The notes: generated by a model from the letters alone, not told the origin. A stretch of DNA of 44,197 nucleotides from Frankiaceae bacterium (GCA_030840585.1 JAVEEG010000132.1:1-44197), one strand, 5' to 3'; counted from the first letter of the stretch, positions 1-8,390 are shown. Numbers and translations: made by a program.

Positions 1-563
1 AGGGCAGCAAGTGCGAGTCGCCGAAGTGCCCGATCGAGATCCGGCCGTACCCGCCGGGCGAGCACGGCCGCGGCCGCACCAAGGACTCCGAGTACCTGCT
101 CCAGATGCGGGAGAAGCAGAAGTGCGCTCGCATCTACGGCGTGCTCGAAAAGCAGTTCCGCCGCTACTACGAGGAAGCCAACCGGCGTCCCGGCAAGACC
201 GGTGAGAACCTGCTGCAGCTGCTGGAGCGACGTCTCGACAACGTCGTCTACCGGGCCGGCTTCGCGCACAGCCGCGACATGGCCCGCCAGCTGGTGAAGC
301 ACGGCCACTTCCTGGTCAACGGCAGCAAGGTCGACATCCCGTCGTTCCTGGTCAGCGAGAGCGACATCATCGAGGTGCGCCCGAAGAGCCTCGAGATGAC
401 GCCGTTCGTGATTGCGCGGGCCGAGGCCGGCTCGCGGCCGGTGCCGGCGTGGCTGGAGGTCATCTCCAACCGGATGCGCATCCTGGTCCACGCGATGCCG
501 GCTCGCCAGATCATCGACACCCCAGTCCAAGAGCAGCTGATCGTCGAGCTGTACTCGAAGTAA
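1..563 (+). CDS. rpsD: 30S ribosomal protein S4, 5'-truncated by the window edge
   Basis: Ribosomal protein S4, a primary 16S rRNA binder and assembly-initiating small-subunit protein. The frame is open from base 3 to the window edge, so the first tens of residues are missing; no start is visible. The first visible residues, [12 protein letters not shown], carry Cys residues of the zinc-binding N-terminal type of S4. They are followed by the conserved [19 protein letters not shown] segment and the S4 RNA-binding fold ([14 protein letters not shown], then the GHFLVNG segment). The C-terminus YSK is intact. It lies 57 bases upstream of rpoA on the same strand, the usual actinobacterial order, so the two are probably co-transcribed. 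Confidence 0.97.
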   Translation, partial: GSKCESPKCPIEIRPYPPGEHGRGRTKDSEYLLQMREKQKCARIYGVLEKQFRRYYEEANRRPGKTGENLLQLLERRLDNVVYRAGFAHSRDMARQLVKHGHFLVNGSKVDIPSFLVSESDIIEVRPKSLEMTPFVIARAEAGSRPVPAWLEVISNRMRILVHAMPARQIIDTPVQEQLIVELYSK

Positions 564-577
564 GCGCAGCACCCCGA

Positions 578-601
578 GAGCGATCAAATAGCGGTTCGCT
601 C
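578..601 (+). promoter_or_regulatory. Small hairpin between rpsD and rpoA
   Basis: GAGCGA (578-583) pairs perfectly with TCGCTC (596-601) across a 12-base A/T-rich loop. It sits just upstream of the rpoA ribosome binding site. No T-run follows, so it is not a standard terminator. It may be an mRNA processing or translation-control element, or chance; nothing further supports a function. Confidence 0.3.
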
Positions 602-620
602 ACGACAGGAAGGCACCACC

Positions 621-1646
621 TTGCTTATCGCCCAACGTCCGAGCCTGGTCGAAGAGCCGATCAACGACACGCGTTCGCGTTTCGTCATCGAGCCGCTCGA
701 GCCCGGCTTCGGCTACACCCTCGGCAACTCGATTCGCCGTACGTTGCTCTCCAGCATCCCCGGCGCGAGCGTGACGTCGATCCGCATCGCCGACGTGCTG
801 CACGAGTTCTCCACGGTTGCGGGTGTGAAGGAAGACGTCACCGACCTCATCCTCAACATCAAGAACCTCGTCGTCTCGAGCGAGCACGACGAGCCGGTCG
901 TCATGTACCTGCGCAAGCAGGGCCCCGGTGAGGTCACCGCGGCCGACATCGCGCCGCCGGCCGGGGTCGAGATTCACAACCCCGAGTTGAAGCTCGCGAC
1001 CCTCAACGGCAAGGGCAAGCTCGAGATCGAGTTCACCGTCGAGCGTGGCCGCGGCTACGTCTCCGCCGTACAGAACAAGCAGCCCGGCCAGCCGATCGGG
1101 GTCATCCCGATCGACTCGATCTACTCGCCGGTGCTCAAGGTCACCTACAAGGTCGAGGCGACCCGTGTCGAGCAGCGCACCGACTTCGACCGGCTGGTCG
1201 TCGATGTCGAGACCAAGCCGTCGATGACGCCGCGGGTCGCGCTCGCCTCCGCCGGCCACACGCTCGTCGAGTTGTTCGGTCTGGCCCGCGAGCTCGACGA
1301 GAGCGCCGAGGGCATCGAGATCGGCCCGTCGCCGACCGACGCGCAGCTCATGGCCGACCTCGCGCTGCCGATCGAGGAGCTGGACCTCACCGTCCGCTCG
1401 TACAACTGCTTGAAGCGCGAGGGCATCCACAGCGTCGGCGAGCTGGTTTCGCGCAGCGAGGCCGACCTCATGGACATCCGCAACTTCGGCGCGAAGTCCA
1501 TCGACGAGGTCAAGGGCAAGCTGCACGGGATGGGCTTGCAGCTCAAGGACAGCCCGCCCGGGTTCGACCCGTCCGCCGTCATCGGCAATTACGGCGAGGA
1601 CTTCGACGAGGGCGACACCGGCTTCGCCGAGACTGAGCAGTACTGA
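621..1646 (+). CDS. rpoA: DNA-directed RNA polymerase subunit alpha
   Basis: Alpha subunit that dimerises to nucleate RNA polymerase assembly; its C-terminal domain contacts UP elements and activators. The 341 residues are the normal length for actinobacteria. The N-terminal domain carries the [25 protein letters not shown] signature split by its usual conserved Arg pair. The C-terminal domain (about residues 250-320) has RSYNCLKR and the [10 protein letters not shown] helix, including the DNA-contacting Arg. Translation starts at TTG (621), preceded by an AGGAAGG Shine-Dalgarno about 9 bases upstream. rplQ follows 39 bases downstream. An 438-codon open frame antisense to this gene is a GC-bias shadow. 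Confidence 0.98.
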   Translation: MLIAQRPSLVEEPINDTRSRFVIEPLEPGFGYTLGNSIRRTLLSSIPGASVTSIRIADVLHEFSTVAGVKEDVTDLILNIKNLVVSSEHDEPVVMYLRKQGPGEVTAADIAPPAGVEIHNPELKLATLNGKGKLEIEFTVERGRGYVSAVQNKQPGQPIGVIPIDSIYSPVLKVTYKVEATRVEQRTDFDRLVVDVETKPSMTPRVALASAGHTLVELFGLARELDESAEGIEIGPSPTDAQLMADLALPIEELDLTVRSYNCLKREGIHSVGELVSRSEADLMDIRNFGAKSIDEVKGKLHGMGLQLKDSPPGFDPSAVIGNYGEDFDEGDTGFAETEQY

Positions 1647-1685
1647 TTCCGCACGACATCGTTCGCACGGCCTGAAGGAGCAGCA

Positions 1686-2405
1686 ATGCCCACGCCTACC
1701 AAGGGTCCTCGTCTCGGCGGTGGCCCGGCCCACGAGCGGCTGATGCTCGCGAACCTCGCGACGTCGCTGTTCGAGCACGGCCGGATCACGACGACCGAGG
1801 CCAAGGCCAAGCGGCTGCGCCCGCTCGCCGAGCGGCTGATCACCTTCGCGAAGCGCGGCGACATCCACGCGCGGCGCCGGGTGCTCACCGTCGTCCGGGA
1901 CAAGACCGTCGTGCACACGCTGTTCGCTGAGATCGGCCCGCAGTACGCGGAGCGGCCCGGCGGCTACACCCGGATCACGAAGATCGGTCCGCGCAAGGGT
2001 GACAACGCGCCGATGGCCGTGATCGAGCTGGTCGAGGGCCTCACGGTCGCGCAGGAAGCGGTGCAGGAAGCCGACCGGGCGCGCAGCACCCGGTTCGCCC
2101 GCCGGCGCCGCCCGACCGGCGCGGTTGCCGAGGCGGCAGCCGAGCTGGCGGGGGAGAGCGAGACGGCCGCCGCGGTCGCCGCCGACGCCGAAGCCTTCGA
2201 CGCCGAAGCCGCCGAGACGGCCGAGGCTGCTGAAGCCGAGACCGCCGAGGCAACGGAGGAAGCATCCGTCGAGGCGACGGACGAAGCGCCGGCCGAGGAA
2301 GCCCCCGCTGACGAGGCACCGGCCACCGAGGCATCGGCCACCGAAGCCGCGGCTGACGAGGCCTCGGCTGAAAAGAACAAGGAAGACGACAAGCCCGCGG
2401 AGTGA
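1686..2405 (+). CDS. rplQ: 50S ribosomal protein L17 with long acidic C-terminal extension
   Basis: Large-subunit protein L17 located near the exit tunnel. Residues 1-142 form the canonical L17 core: it begins [20 protein letters not shown], with [21 protein letters not shown] near residue 100 and ends in the basic FARRRRP. Residues 145-239 are an extension made almost wholly of Ala, Glu, Asp and Thr with alternating AEE/AET/ADE units; bacterial L17 is usually about 120-130 residues, and actinobacterial versions often carry shorter tails. An AGGAG Shine-Dalgarno precedes the ATG. The stop overlaps the truA start (GTGA at 2402), so truA is translationally coupled. The tail is probably disordered and surface exposed; its function is unknown. 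Confidence 0.97.
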   Translation: MPTPTKGPRLGGGPAHERLMLANLATSLFEHGRITTTEAKAKRLRPLAERLITFAKRGDIHARRRVLTVVRDKTVVHTLFAEIGPQYAERPGGYTRITKIGPRKGDNAPMAVIELVEGLTVAQEAVQEADRARSTRFARRRRPTGAVAEAAAELAGESETAAAVAADAEAFDAEAAETAEAAEAETAEATEEASVEATDEAPAEEAPADEAPATEASATEAAADEASAEKNKEDDKPAE

Positions 2406-3241
2406 CCGAGGCTGTTCGGCTTCGGCTCGATGTCGCCTACGACGGCACCGAGTTCTCCGGCTGGGCTCGCCAGCCCGCCCTGCGCACGGTCGAGGAAACC
2501 ATTGCCGCTGCGCTCGGTACGGCGTTGCGGTTGCCTGACGTCCCGATGCTCACGGTCGCCGGTCGCACCGATGCCGGTGTGCACGCGACCGGTCAGGTCG
2601 CGCACGTCGACGTACCCGAACCGTCCGAGCTGGAGCGGTTGCCGCGCCGCCTGTCCGGTCTGCTGCCCGCCGATGTCGTCGTACGGCGGGTCACCGTCGC
2701 GGCGCCGGGGTTCGACGCGCGGTTCAGCGCGACCGGGCGGCGCTACCGCTACCGCGTGACCGATCTGCCGCCGGACCCGTTGCGGCGCAAGGACACCGTC
2801 GCATGGCCGCGACCGCTCGACGCACCGGCAATGGACGAGGCCGCGGCCGGCCTGCTCGGCGAACACGACTTCGCGGCGTACTGCCGCCCGCGCGAGGGCG
2901 CCACCACCATTCGCACACTGCGGCGGCTGCGGGTCGAGCGGGAGCCGGACGGCGTCGTGGTCGCGACCGTTGAGGCGGACGCGTTCTGCCACAACCAAGT
3001 CCGGGCGATGATGGGCGCGCTGCTGGCCGTCGGTGAGGGGCGGCGGCCCACGTCGTGGCCGGCCGAGGTGCTGCGCGCCGGAGTGCGGGACAGCGCGGTC
3101 ACGGTCGCGCCGCCGCACGGGCTGACGCTGGTGCACGTGGACTACCCGCCGGCCGACCAGTTCGCGGCGCAGGCAGCCCAGACCCGCCAGCTACGCCGGC
3201 CCAGCGGAAATGAGGGCGGCGTTCATCGCCGCGAGAACTAA
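2402..3241 (+). CDS. truA: tRNA pseudouridine(38-40) synthase
   Basis: Converts uridines 38-40 of the tRNA anticodon stem to pseudouridine. The 279 residues show the TruA fold with the catalytic Asp in [14 protein letters not shown] (Asp57) and the C-terminal [11 protein letters not shown] segment. It starts at GTG overlapping the rplQ stop by four bases, so it is the last gene of the ribosomal operon here. In mycobacteria the gene after truA begins the interval leading to ESX-4 and then rplM; here the next gene is convergent and the T7SS/EPS island follows. Confidence 0.96.
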   Translation: MTEAVRLRLDVAYDGTEFSGWARQPALRTVEETIAAALGTALRLPDVPMLTVAGRTDAGVHATGQVAHVDVPEPSELERLPRRLSGLLPADVVVRRVTVAAPGFDARFSATGRRYRYRVTDLPPDPLRRKDTVAWPRPLDAPAMDEAAAGLLGEHDFAAYCRPREGATTIRTLRRLRVEREPDGVVVATVEADAFCHNQVRAMMGALLAVGEGRRPTSWPAEVLRAGVRDSAVTVAPPHGLTLVHVDYPPADQFAAQAAQTRQLRRPSGNEGGVHRREN

Positions 3242-3265
3242 CGGTGCCGTGCGGTGGAGAGAGAG

Positions 3266-3574
3266 CTACGCGGGCTCGGCGGCGCGGCGGCGGCGACCGG
3301 CCACCACGAACGCGGTGCCGGCGCCCAGCGCGCCAAGACCGACGGCGCTCATCAGCACGACCTCGGCACCGGTGAACGGCAGCGAGGTGCTGGTGCCTTC
3401 GACGGCGGGGTGGCGAACGACCTTCGTACCCTCTACCGTGGTGCACTTGTGGCTATAGGCATCGCAGGCGGCCGGGGCCGCAACCGCGGCAGCAGCCGGC
3501 GCCAGGACGGCCGTCGCCGTAAGCAGAAGTGTCGCCAGCGTCTTTTTACTGGTCATTCTGGCCATCCCCGCCAT
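3266..3574 (-). CDS. Very small LPFTG cell-wall-anchored protein
   Basis: Predicted secreted protein of 102 residues, or 96 if the downstream ATG (MTSKK, 3556) is used. It has a signal peptide (KK then a hydrophobic Ala/Leu stretch ending near residue 33), then only about 32 mature residues with two Cys (37 and 44). A complete sortase sorting signal follows: LPFTG at 65-69, a hydrophobic helix, and RRRR. Sortase would cleave between Thr and Gly and join it to peptidoglycan. The mature part is too small for a known enzymatic domain; the Cys pair may form a disulfide. It is convergent with truA and divergent from the EPS-initiating transferase. The family is not recognised. Confidence 0.75.
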   Translation of the reverse strand: MAGMARMTSKKTLATLLLTATAVLAPAAAAVAAPAACDAYSHKCTTVEGTKVVRHPAVEGTSTSLPFTGAEVVLMSAVGLGALGAGTAFVVAGRRRRAAEPA

Positions 3575-3776
3575 CCTCGACGCAGCGTGGGCGCTTCGTC
3601 GTTGTCGTCGTTATGGTTGCACGCTGTCACGACTAGCGCAACCCACTGTCACCAATATAGCCCGTCCCACTGGGTGCAAACCCGTCTGAACCGGGCAGTT
3701 CTCTTGCGCACAAGCTTACTTTCCGCCACTCTGTGTGTTCGGACCGTAATCAAACCTGTGGGATTGGTCACAGAAC
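3575..3776. promoter_or_regulatory. Divergent intergenic region, LPFTG protein / EPS initiating transferase
   Basis: This 202-base gap is visibly AT-richer than its neighbours. For the minus strand, TATATT (plus strand AATATA at 3654-3659) is a possible -10 box for the LPFTG gene. Two direct CTGTCAC copies start at 3624 and 3646, 22 bases or about two helical turns apart, and look like half-sites. GGGTGCAAACCC near 3670 is a small palindrome. TAATCA at 3747-3752 could be a -10 box for the plus-strand gene. None of these assignments is proven. Confidence 0.35.
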
Positions 3777-3780
3777 GTGA
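3768..3780 (+). promoter_or_regulatory. Palindromic operator-like box over the EPS transferase start; resembles a BldD site
   Basis: The sequence TCACAGAACGTGA is an imperfect palindrome (GTCAC-N5-GTGAC at 3767-3781) that overlaps the GTG start codon at 3777. Its outer arms match the published BldD consensus TnACnC(A/T)GnGTnA, but the inner C and G are swapped (G and A here). BldD is the c-di-GMP-responsive regulator of actinobacteria. A site here would repress the EPS-initiating gene. The match is partial and could also fit another GTCAC-type regulator. Confidence 0.3.
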
Positions 3781-5225
3781 CGATTGAGGCTTCAGAGGCA
3801 TCGGCTGCCGCCGAAACCAGAGGACGAACGCTGCTGTTCGCCATCGATAAGACGCCGCCGCCGGTGCGTTTGGTTCCGCGCATCGTCCGCGCGACGCTGC
3901 TGCGCTTCGGGATTTCGCCGTACCTCGTGCTTGCCGACATCGTCGCGCAGGTCGCGGGCATCGCCGCGGTCGGCGGCCTCACCGGCCGGCTGCTCGTTCT
4001 TGGCTTGACCACGATCGCGCTGTACGCGACCGCCGGTCTCTATCGCTCGCGCCTCAACCTCTCGGTCCTCGACCAGGTGCCGGAGCTATGCGTCCGGTCG
4101 CTCGCCGCCGTCGCGGTCGCCTCGCTGATCGATGTCGCGGTCACCAGCGGCCGGCACTTGACGCTCGCGGTGGCCGGCGGTGTCGCGCTCGCGACCGCGA
4201 TGATCACCCGCGCGATCGTGGTCGCCGGCGTCCGCTCGGCTCGGCGGCACCGCCTGATCGAGCACCCCACCTTGGTGCTCGGCGCGGGTCAGGTCGGGCG
4301 GCAGATTGCGACCGCGATCGTCGAGCACCCGGAGTACGGGCTGAAGGTGCTCGGCTTCGTCGACTCCGATCCGCTCGTTCCGGACGAGGAACGCCCGGCT
4401 CCGTTGCTCGGCCGTACCGATGAGCTCGCCCGCGTGATCGTCGAGACCGGCGCGCGCCATGTCGTCATCGGGTTCGCGGCGCTGCCGAGTTCGGCGATGG
4501 TCGACATCGTCCGGACCTGCGACCGGCTCGAATGCGAGCTGTTCATCGTGCCGCGGCTGTTCGAGTTGCACCATCGCTCCGGCAACGATGTCGAGGTCGT
4601 GTGGGGCATGCCGTTGCTGCGGCTACGGCGCGCGCCGTTCCGCCGGGTGAGCTGGCGGGTCAAGCGGATCATCGACGTCGTCGTGGCAGCGGCGACGCTG
4701 GTCCTCGCCTCGCCGCTGATGCTCGCCATCGCCTTCGCCGTACGGCGGGAAGGCGGCAAGGGCGTGATCTTCAAGCAAGAGCGGGTCGGCGTGGACGGCC
4801 GGTCGTTCACCTGCCTGAAGTTCCGGTCGATGCGACCGGCCGACAGCACCGAGTCGGCGACTCGGTGGAACATCGCCGACGACGATCGCATCGGACCGAT
4901 CGGCGCGTTCCTGCGGCGGTCGTCGCTCGACGAGCTGCCGCAGTTGTGGAACGTGCTGCGCGGCGACATGAGCCTGGTCGGCCCGCGCCCGGAACGGCCG
5001 CACTTCGTCGACCAGTTCGCGGTGACGATGCCGCGCTACCTCGCCCGGCACCGGGTGCCGTGCGGCATGACCGGCTGGTCGCAGGTGCACGGGTTGCGCG
5101 GCGACACGTCGATCGCGGACCGCGCGCGATTCGACAACTACTACATCGAGAACTGGTCGCTGTGGCTCGACCTGAAGATCGTGCTGCGCACCGTCGCCGT
5201 CGTGCTCGGCCGCGAAGGCCGCTGA
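3777..5225 (+). CDS. Exopolysaccharide polyprenyl-phosphate glycosylphosphotransferase
   Basis: Initiating transferase that moves a sugar-1-phosphate from a nucleotide sugar onto the lipid carrier undecaprenyl (or decaprenyl) phosphate at the membrane, the first step of EPS repeat-unit synthesis. The 482 residues begin with a membrane region of several helices (about 40-150), then a Rossmann-like domain (LVLGAGQVG at 166-174), then the catalytic bacterial sugar transferase domain. The latter has a membrane helix near 297-318, FTCLKFRSM (from 344), DELPQLWNVLRGDMSLVGPRPERP (from 385, split across its two conserved blocks) and a C-terminal GLRGDTS. This is the WcaJ/WbaP-type architecture. GTG start with no clear Shine-Dalgarno. 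It is convergent with the T7SS minus-strand operon, 4 bases apart. The sugar is not predictable. Confidence 0.93.
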   Translation: MTIEASEASAAAETRGRTLLFAIDKTPPPVRLVPRIVRATLLRFGISPYLVLADIVAQVAGIAAVGGLTGRLLVLGLTTIALYATAGLYRSRLNLSVLDQVPELCVRSLAAVAVASLIDVAVTSGRHLTLAVAGGVALATAMITRAIVVAGVRSARRHRLIEHPTLVLGAGQVGRQIATAIVEHPEYGLKVLGFVDSDPLVPDEERPAPLLGRTDELARVIVETGARHVVIGFAALPSSAMVDIVRTCDRLECELFIVPRLFELHHRSGNDVEVVWGMPLLRLRRAPFRRVSWRVKRIIDVVVAAATLVLASPLMLAIAFAVRREGGKGVIFKQERVGVDGRSFTCLKFRSMRPADSTESATRWNIADDDRIGPIGAFLRRSSLDELPQLWNVLRGDMSLVGPRPERPHFVDQFAVTMPRYLARHRVPCGMTGWSQVHGLRGDTSIADRARFDNYYIENWSLWLDLKIVLRTVAVVLGREGR

Positions 5226-5229
5226 CGGA

Positions 5230-5631
5230 TCAGCGGGCGCGGTAGAACAAGCCGGCCCGCAACCGGTCGGTGACGCTGCTGGTCCAGCCCGGCGGGTAAC
5301 CGCGGCCGGCCCAGTCCCACTCGGGCGCGCCCAGCTTGTCTCGCCAGTGCCGAACGAGCGCGTCGATCGCCGCGAGTGCGCCGGCGTACCGCTCGTCCGT
5401 CGCGAGCTGAGCCGGCTCGTCGTGCACTAGGCCCGCGGCGATGTCGAGTGGCGTGTAGCGACGGCCCGCAGCAACGTCGTGCAAACTGCGCACGGCGTTC
5501 GCGACCCGGTCGAGGTACGCCGCAGCCACCGGGTCGTCAGCTGCGGCCGCTTGGGCGGACCGCACCGCCTCGAGTGTGCTCGCGCAGCGCCGATCCCAGT
5601 CGGCGCGCATCGCCCGTCCATCCGGCGTCAC
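5230..5631 (-). CDS. Unknown protein, last gene of the T7SS minus-strand operon
   Basis: A 133-residue protein from the GTG at 5631, or 126 residues from the ATG at 5610, which has a better purine-rich upstream stretch. It begins 7 bases after the SseB-like gene stop, so it is in the same operon. It has no signal peptide or membrane segment. The N-terminal half is helical (RADWDRR, then Ala-rich helices, DRVANAVRSLHDV). The C-terminal half holds RRYTPLDIAAGLV and WDWAGRGYPPGW. No family is recognised. From its place downstream of a polymorphic-toxin-like gene, a cytosolic immunity or chaperone role is possible, but that is inference from position only. Confidence 0.65.
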   Translation of the reverse strand: MTPDGRAMRADWDRRCASTLEAVRSAQAAAADDPVAAAYLDRVANAVRSLHDVAAGRRYTPLDIAAGLVHDEPAQLATDERYAGALAAIDALVRHWRDKLGAPEWDWAGRGYPPGWTSSVTDRLRAGLFYRAR

Positions 5632-5638
5632 CGCGGCA

Positions 5639-6430
5639 TCATGCCGGAGCGGGCACCCGCTCCCAGTAGGGGTCGTCGAAATGCCGGATCGCGTGCACCA
5701 GTAGCGCGTTGTCGCCGACCGCACCGTCGACGTATGCAAGTAGCCGCACCGGTTGCGGATCGACCTCGCCGATCGACCGGCCGAGCTGCGTCATGACTCT
5801 GCTGATCTCGGCGCCGTCGGTGGCGGCGGCGAACTCGACGACGATGTTGAGGGTGGGCCGGGCGTCGGGTTCGCGGTCGACCGTCACCGCGCGCCACAGC
5901 CGCAGCACGGCCGGCGCCGACTCGGCGACCGTCCGGGTGACGCCGATTACCTGCACTGGTTCGGTTGACGGCTGGTGCAGGTCCCAGCCGGCAGGCGACG
6001 GGCGGAGCGCGGCTGGCGTCGGCACACCGGCGGCGTCGAGACCGGCCTGGCGCAACAACTCCGGCGGCACCTGCCGGGCCCGGGGCGTCCCCGCGTCGAT
6101 GACGAGGTCGGTGCCGTCCGGCCAGCGGGCCAGCAACGCCGCCATCCGCACACTCGCCGCGGTCACGCCGGGCCCCCACGCGTCCACCAGCGCACGCGGC
6201 GACGAGTACACGAACGCGTGCCGGCCCTCGTCGTCCTCGACGATGTACAGCGGCAGGTCGCCGTCGGCCGGCGCGGCGGGCCGCGGCCGGGGCTCGGCCG
6301 GCGCGTTCGGCATCGGCACATGCACGACCGCCCGGGACAGCGCGCGCACGAGCTGGCCGGTGTCGACAGTGTCCTGGTCGAGCAACAGCGCCAGTGCGGT
6401 CGCGGGCTCGGCCCGCCGGGTCAGCCTCAT
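5639..6430 (-). CDS. SseB-family protein in the T7SS operon
   Basis: A 263-residue cytosolic protein. The N-terminal SseB domain (about 20-150) shows the RAVVHVPMP strand, a PLYIVEDDEGRHAFVYSS strand pair, and the DGTDLVIDAG segment. The C-terminal part (from about 160: VQVIGVTRT, LNIVVEFAAA, NALLVHAIRHF) resembles the SseB C-terminal domain. SseB was named for enhanced serine sensitivity in E. coli and has no firm biochemical role; in actinobacteria related proteins occur near secreted or toxin-like proteins. The ATG at 6430 overlaps the stop of the 508-residue gene (ATGA), which fixes the start and implies translational coupling. An immunity or chaperone function for the upstream effector is a reasonable inference, not shown. 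Confidence 0.85.
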   Translation of the reverse strand: MRLTRRAEPATALALLLDQDTVDTGQLVRALSRAVVHVPMPNAPAEPRPRPAAPADGDLPLYIVEDDEGRHAFVYSSPRALVDAWGPGVTAASVRMAALLARWPDGTDLVIDAGTPRARQVPPELLRQAGLDAAGVPTPAALRPSPAGWDLHQPSTEPVQVIGVTRTVAESAPAVLRLWRAVTVDREPDARPTLNIVVEFAAATDGAEISRVMTQLGRSIGEVDPQPVRLLAYVDGAVGDNALLVHAIRHFDDPYWERVPAPA

Positions 6431-7953
6431 TGGTTGGGCCGGCTGACGTCGGCCAGCGCATCCGCGACTCGTACGACGCCCGCGCCGGTGGCTGCGTGGG
6501 TGACGATCGTCGCTGTCGACGGCCACGGCGCCTTGCCGGTCCAGACGACCCAGTCGCGATCGACGTTCTGGAACAGCGTCTGCATCGCGCCGCCGGCTTT
6601 GCTGCCGATCTTGATCCCGAGGTCCTTGCCGGCGATCGTCAGGTGGGAGACCTGCGGCGCCGTGGTGCCCTCGGCGATGTGGATCTCGGTGCCGGCCGGG
6701 ATGTGCAGGATCGACACCTCGTCGCGGCTGCCCCACTGCGGCACGAGGGCGAGCTTGTCGAGGAAGCCGCCGCGACTGTTACCCAGCACCTCGTCGAGGT
6801 TCGCGGCGTACTTCAGCGACCGGCCGCCGGACAGCGGCGCGCTCGCGTCGTGCACGTTGACCAGCCACCGGTCGCTGTCGAGCACCTCGGTGCCGTTCTT
6901 CGTCACCGTGCCGAAGTTGCTCTCGATCTCCTCCTCGAACCGCTTGGCGTAGTCGAGCCGGCCGGCGTCGTTGAGCGCGCCGGGCACCTCGCTGCCGACC
7001 GAACCTGCGACCAGCGGCTCGCCGCGGGCGAGCAGCGCGGCCTTGTCGGCCTCGCTCAGCTCTTCGAGCGTCTGACTGGCCTTCGTCGCCGCGTCGATGC
7101 CGTCGATGCCCTTGGCGCCGGCCGCGGCGCCGCCGCTGAACCACGCGGCCGCGATCGACGGCACGAGGTTGCCGGCCCAATGCGCGTAGTGGCCTTTCGA
7201 GAAATCGTCCCAGTCGATCAGGGCTTTTCCGAGGGTCAGCGGGTGGGTGATGCCGTGGGCGAGACCGTGCCCGAGGTTGGACCAGTTGTCGGTGAAGTCG
7301 CCGTGCAGGCCCATCAGGCCGCCGACCATCACGACCGGATCCTTGACGCCGTCCCACGCGCCACCGAGGAAGCCGGTGACCGGCGAGTACCAGTGATGCT
7401 CCGCCTTCTTCGGCGGCGCCGGCTTCGGCAGGAACGGCCGCAGCGTGCCTTCCAGTGCCGCGGCGGCGGTCTTGCCGGCCCGGTTGGCGCGGTCGATGGC
7501 GTCCTGCGCGATCGAGCGCGCGGTTGCCCGCAGCGGCGAGACGTAGAACAGGTCGAGCGGGCTGACCAGCGCGCCGGGCTGCGCACCCATGGTTACCCGG
7601 TGCTGGTGCTCCGCCTCGTCACTCAAGGCCTGGTCGGCGAGGCGGCGGGCGTGGTCCCAGTCAGCCTGCGCGCTGGCCAGTGCCGAGCCGTAATTGCGCA
7701 GCGCGTTGCCGCCGGCTTCGTACGCGTCGGCGGATGTCGCGACCAGCGCGGCGTTGCGGGCGCACGCGGCCGCGCACGACATCGCGGCGGCACCGCTCCA
7801 GGCCTGCGCCAATGCCCGGCCGGTCATCTGCACGAGCATCTGCGAGGTGTGGCCGAGCACCTGCGCGCCGGAGACGAACCGCGACCCGATGGAGGTGATG
7901 GTCGCGGCGTCGCCGAGCGGCCGGGGCAGGCCGGCAAGCGGATCGTCAGCCAC
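6427..7953 (-). CDS. Polymorphic-toxin-like T7SS effector candidate with N-terminal WXG-type domain
   Basis: A 508-residue protein in three parts. Residues 1-120 are helical with a WSG turn at 52-54, like a fused WXG100 domain. Residues 185-285 hold WDGVKDPVVMVGG, GHGLAHGITHP, KALIDWDDFSKGHYAHW and a Gly/Ala-rich hydrophobic stretch, the arrangement of the pre-toxin region in actinobacterial T7SS polymorphic toxins. Residues about 330-508 form a distinct C-terminal domain with RSLKYAANLDE, LALVPQWGSRDEVS, HIPAGTEIHI and GGAMQTLF. The last features recall ADP-ribosyltransferase-like toxin tips (strand, PAGT, GG-x-Q), but the assignment is tentative. GTG start overlaps the upstream Esx-like gene by 8 bases; ATGA couples it to the SseB-like gene. 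No signal peptide, as expected for T7SS cargo. Confidence 0.8.
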   Translation of the reverse strand: MADDPLAGLPRPLGDAATITSIGSRFVSGAQVLGHTSQMLVQMTGRALAQAWSGAAAMSCAAACARNAALVATSADAYEAGGNALRNYGSALASAQADWDHARRLADQALSDEAEHQHRVTMGAQPGALVSPLDLFYVSPLRATARSIAQDAIDRANRAGKTAAAALEGTLRPFLPKPAPPKKAEHHWYSPVTGFLGGAWDGVKDPVVMVGGLMGLHGDFTDNWSNLGHGLAHGITHPLTLGKALIDWDDFSKGHYAHWAGNLVPSIAAAWFSGGAAAGAKGIDGIDAATKASQTLEELSEADKAALLARGEPLVAGSVGSEVPGALNDAGRLDYAKRFEEEIESNFGTVTKNGTEVLDSDRWLVNVHDASAPLSGGRSLKYAANLDEVLGNSRGGFLDKLALVPQWGSRDEVSILHIPAGTEIHIAEGTTAPQVSHLTIAGKDLGIKIGSKAGGAMQTLFQNVDRDWVVWTGKAPWPSTATIVTHAATGAGVVRVADALADVSRPNQ

Positions 7954-8377
7954 CGGGGGCTCCCGGGAACGGCGAGAAGCCGGGCAGCAACGGTGGCGTC
8001 ACACCGGAGACCGAGGCGCCGGGCAGCAGCGGGCCGAGCCACAGCTCGGTGGCGCCCGCGTCGCCTGAAATCGCCGCGTTCACGAACGCCGATGTGATCG
8101 TCGGATCCATCATCGCGGTCGAGTCGATGACGCCGTACTGCACCGCCGCTTGGTTCATCGCCGTAGCGGTGCTGTCGACGGCGTCGGCGGCATCCCGCAC
8201 GGCGGTCTGCCAGAACTGGGTGAACCCGTCGAGCGCCGCCGACAACTCGCCGTTGCCAGTGTCGAGGCAAACGTTGAGCTGCAGCCCGCCGAGCGCGCCG
8301 CGGATGTCCGAGCCCGCGATCGCCACGCGCGCGGACAACTCGTCGACCGCGGGCAGCGAGACTTCGAAGCCGGGCAA
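7946..8377 (-). CDS. Small Esx/EspC-like putative T7SS substrate
   Basis: A 143-residue protein with a TTG start at 8377. Residues 1-80 look like a helical hairpin: ELSARVAIAGSDIRGAL, a short turn, then a second amphipathic helix containing FTQFWQTAV and ATAMNQAAVQ. A YGVID sequence at 81-85 fits the YxxxD/E secretion motif, in the right place after the second helix. A Pro/Gly-rich tail (LLPGFSPFPGAPGG) follows. This layout matches WXG100/EspC-like substrates rather than an enzyme. It lies 13 bases downstream of the WXG100 gene and overlaps the effector candidate, so it is a likely heterodimer partner or co-secreted protein. Assignment is by pattern, not strong sequence identity. Confidence 0.7.
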   Translation of the reverse strand: MPGFEVSLPAVDELSARVAIAGSDIRGALGGLQLNVCLDTGNGELSAALDGFTQFWQTAVRDAADAVDSTATAMNQAAVQYGVIDSTAMMDPTITSAFVNAAISGDAGATELWLGPLLPGASVSGVTPPLLPGFSPFPGAPGG

Positions 8378-8390
8378 CGAAAACCGCCCG

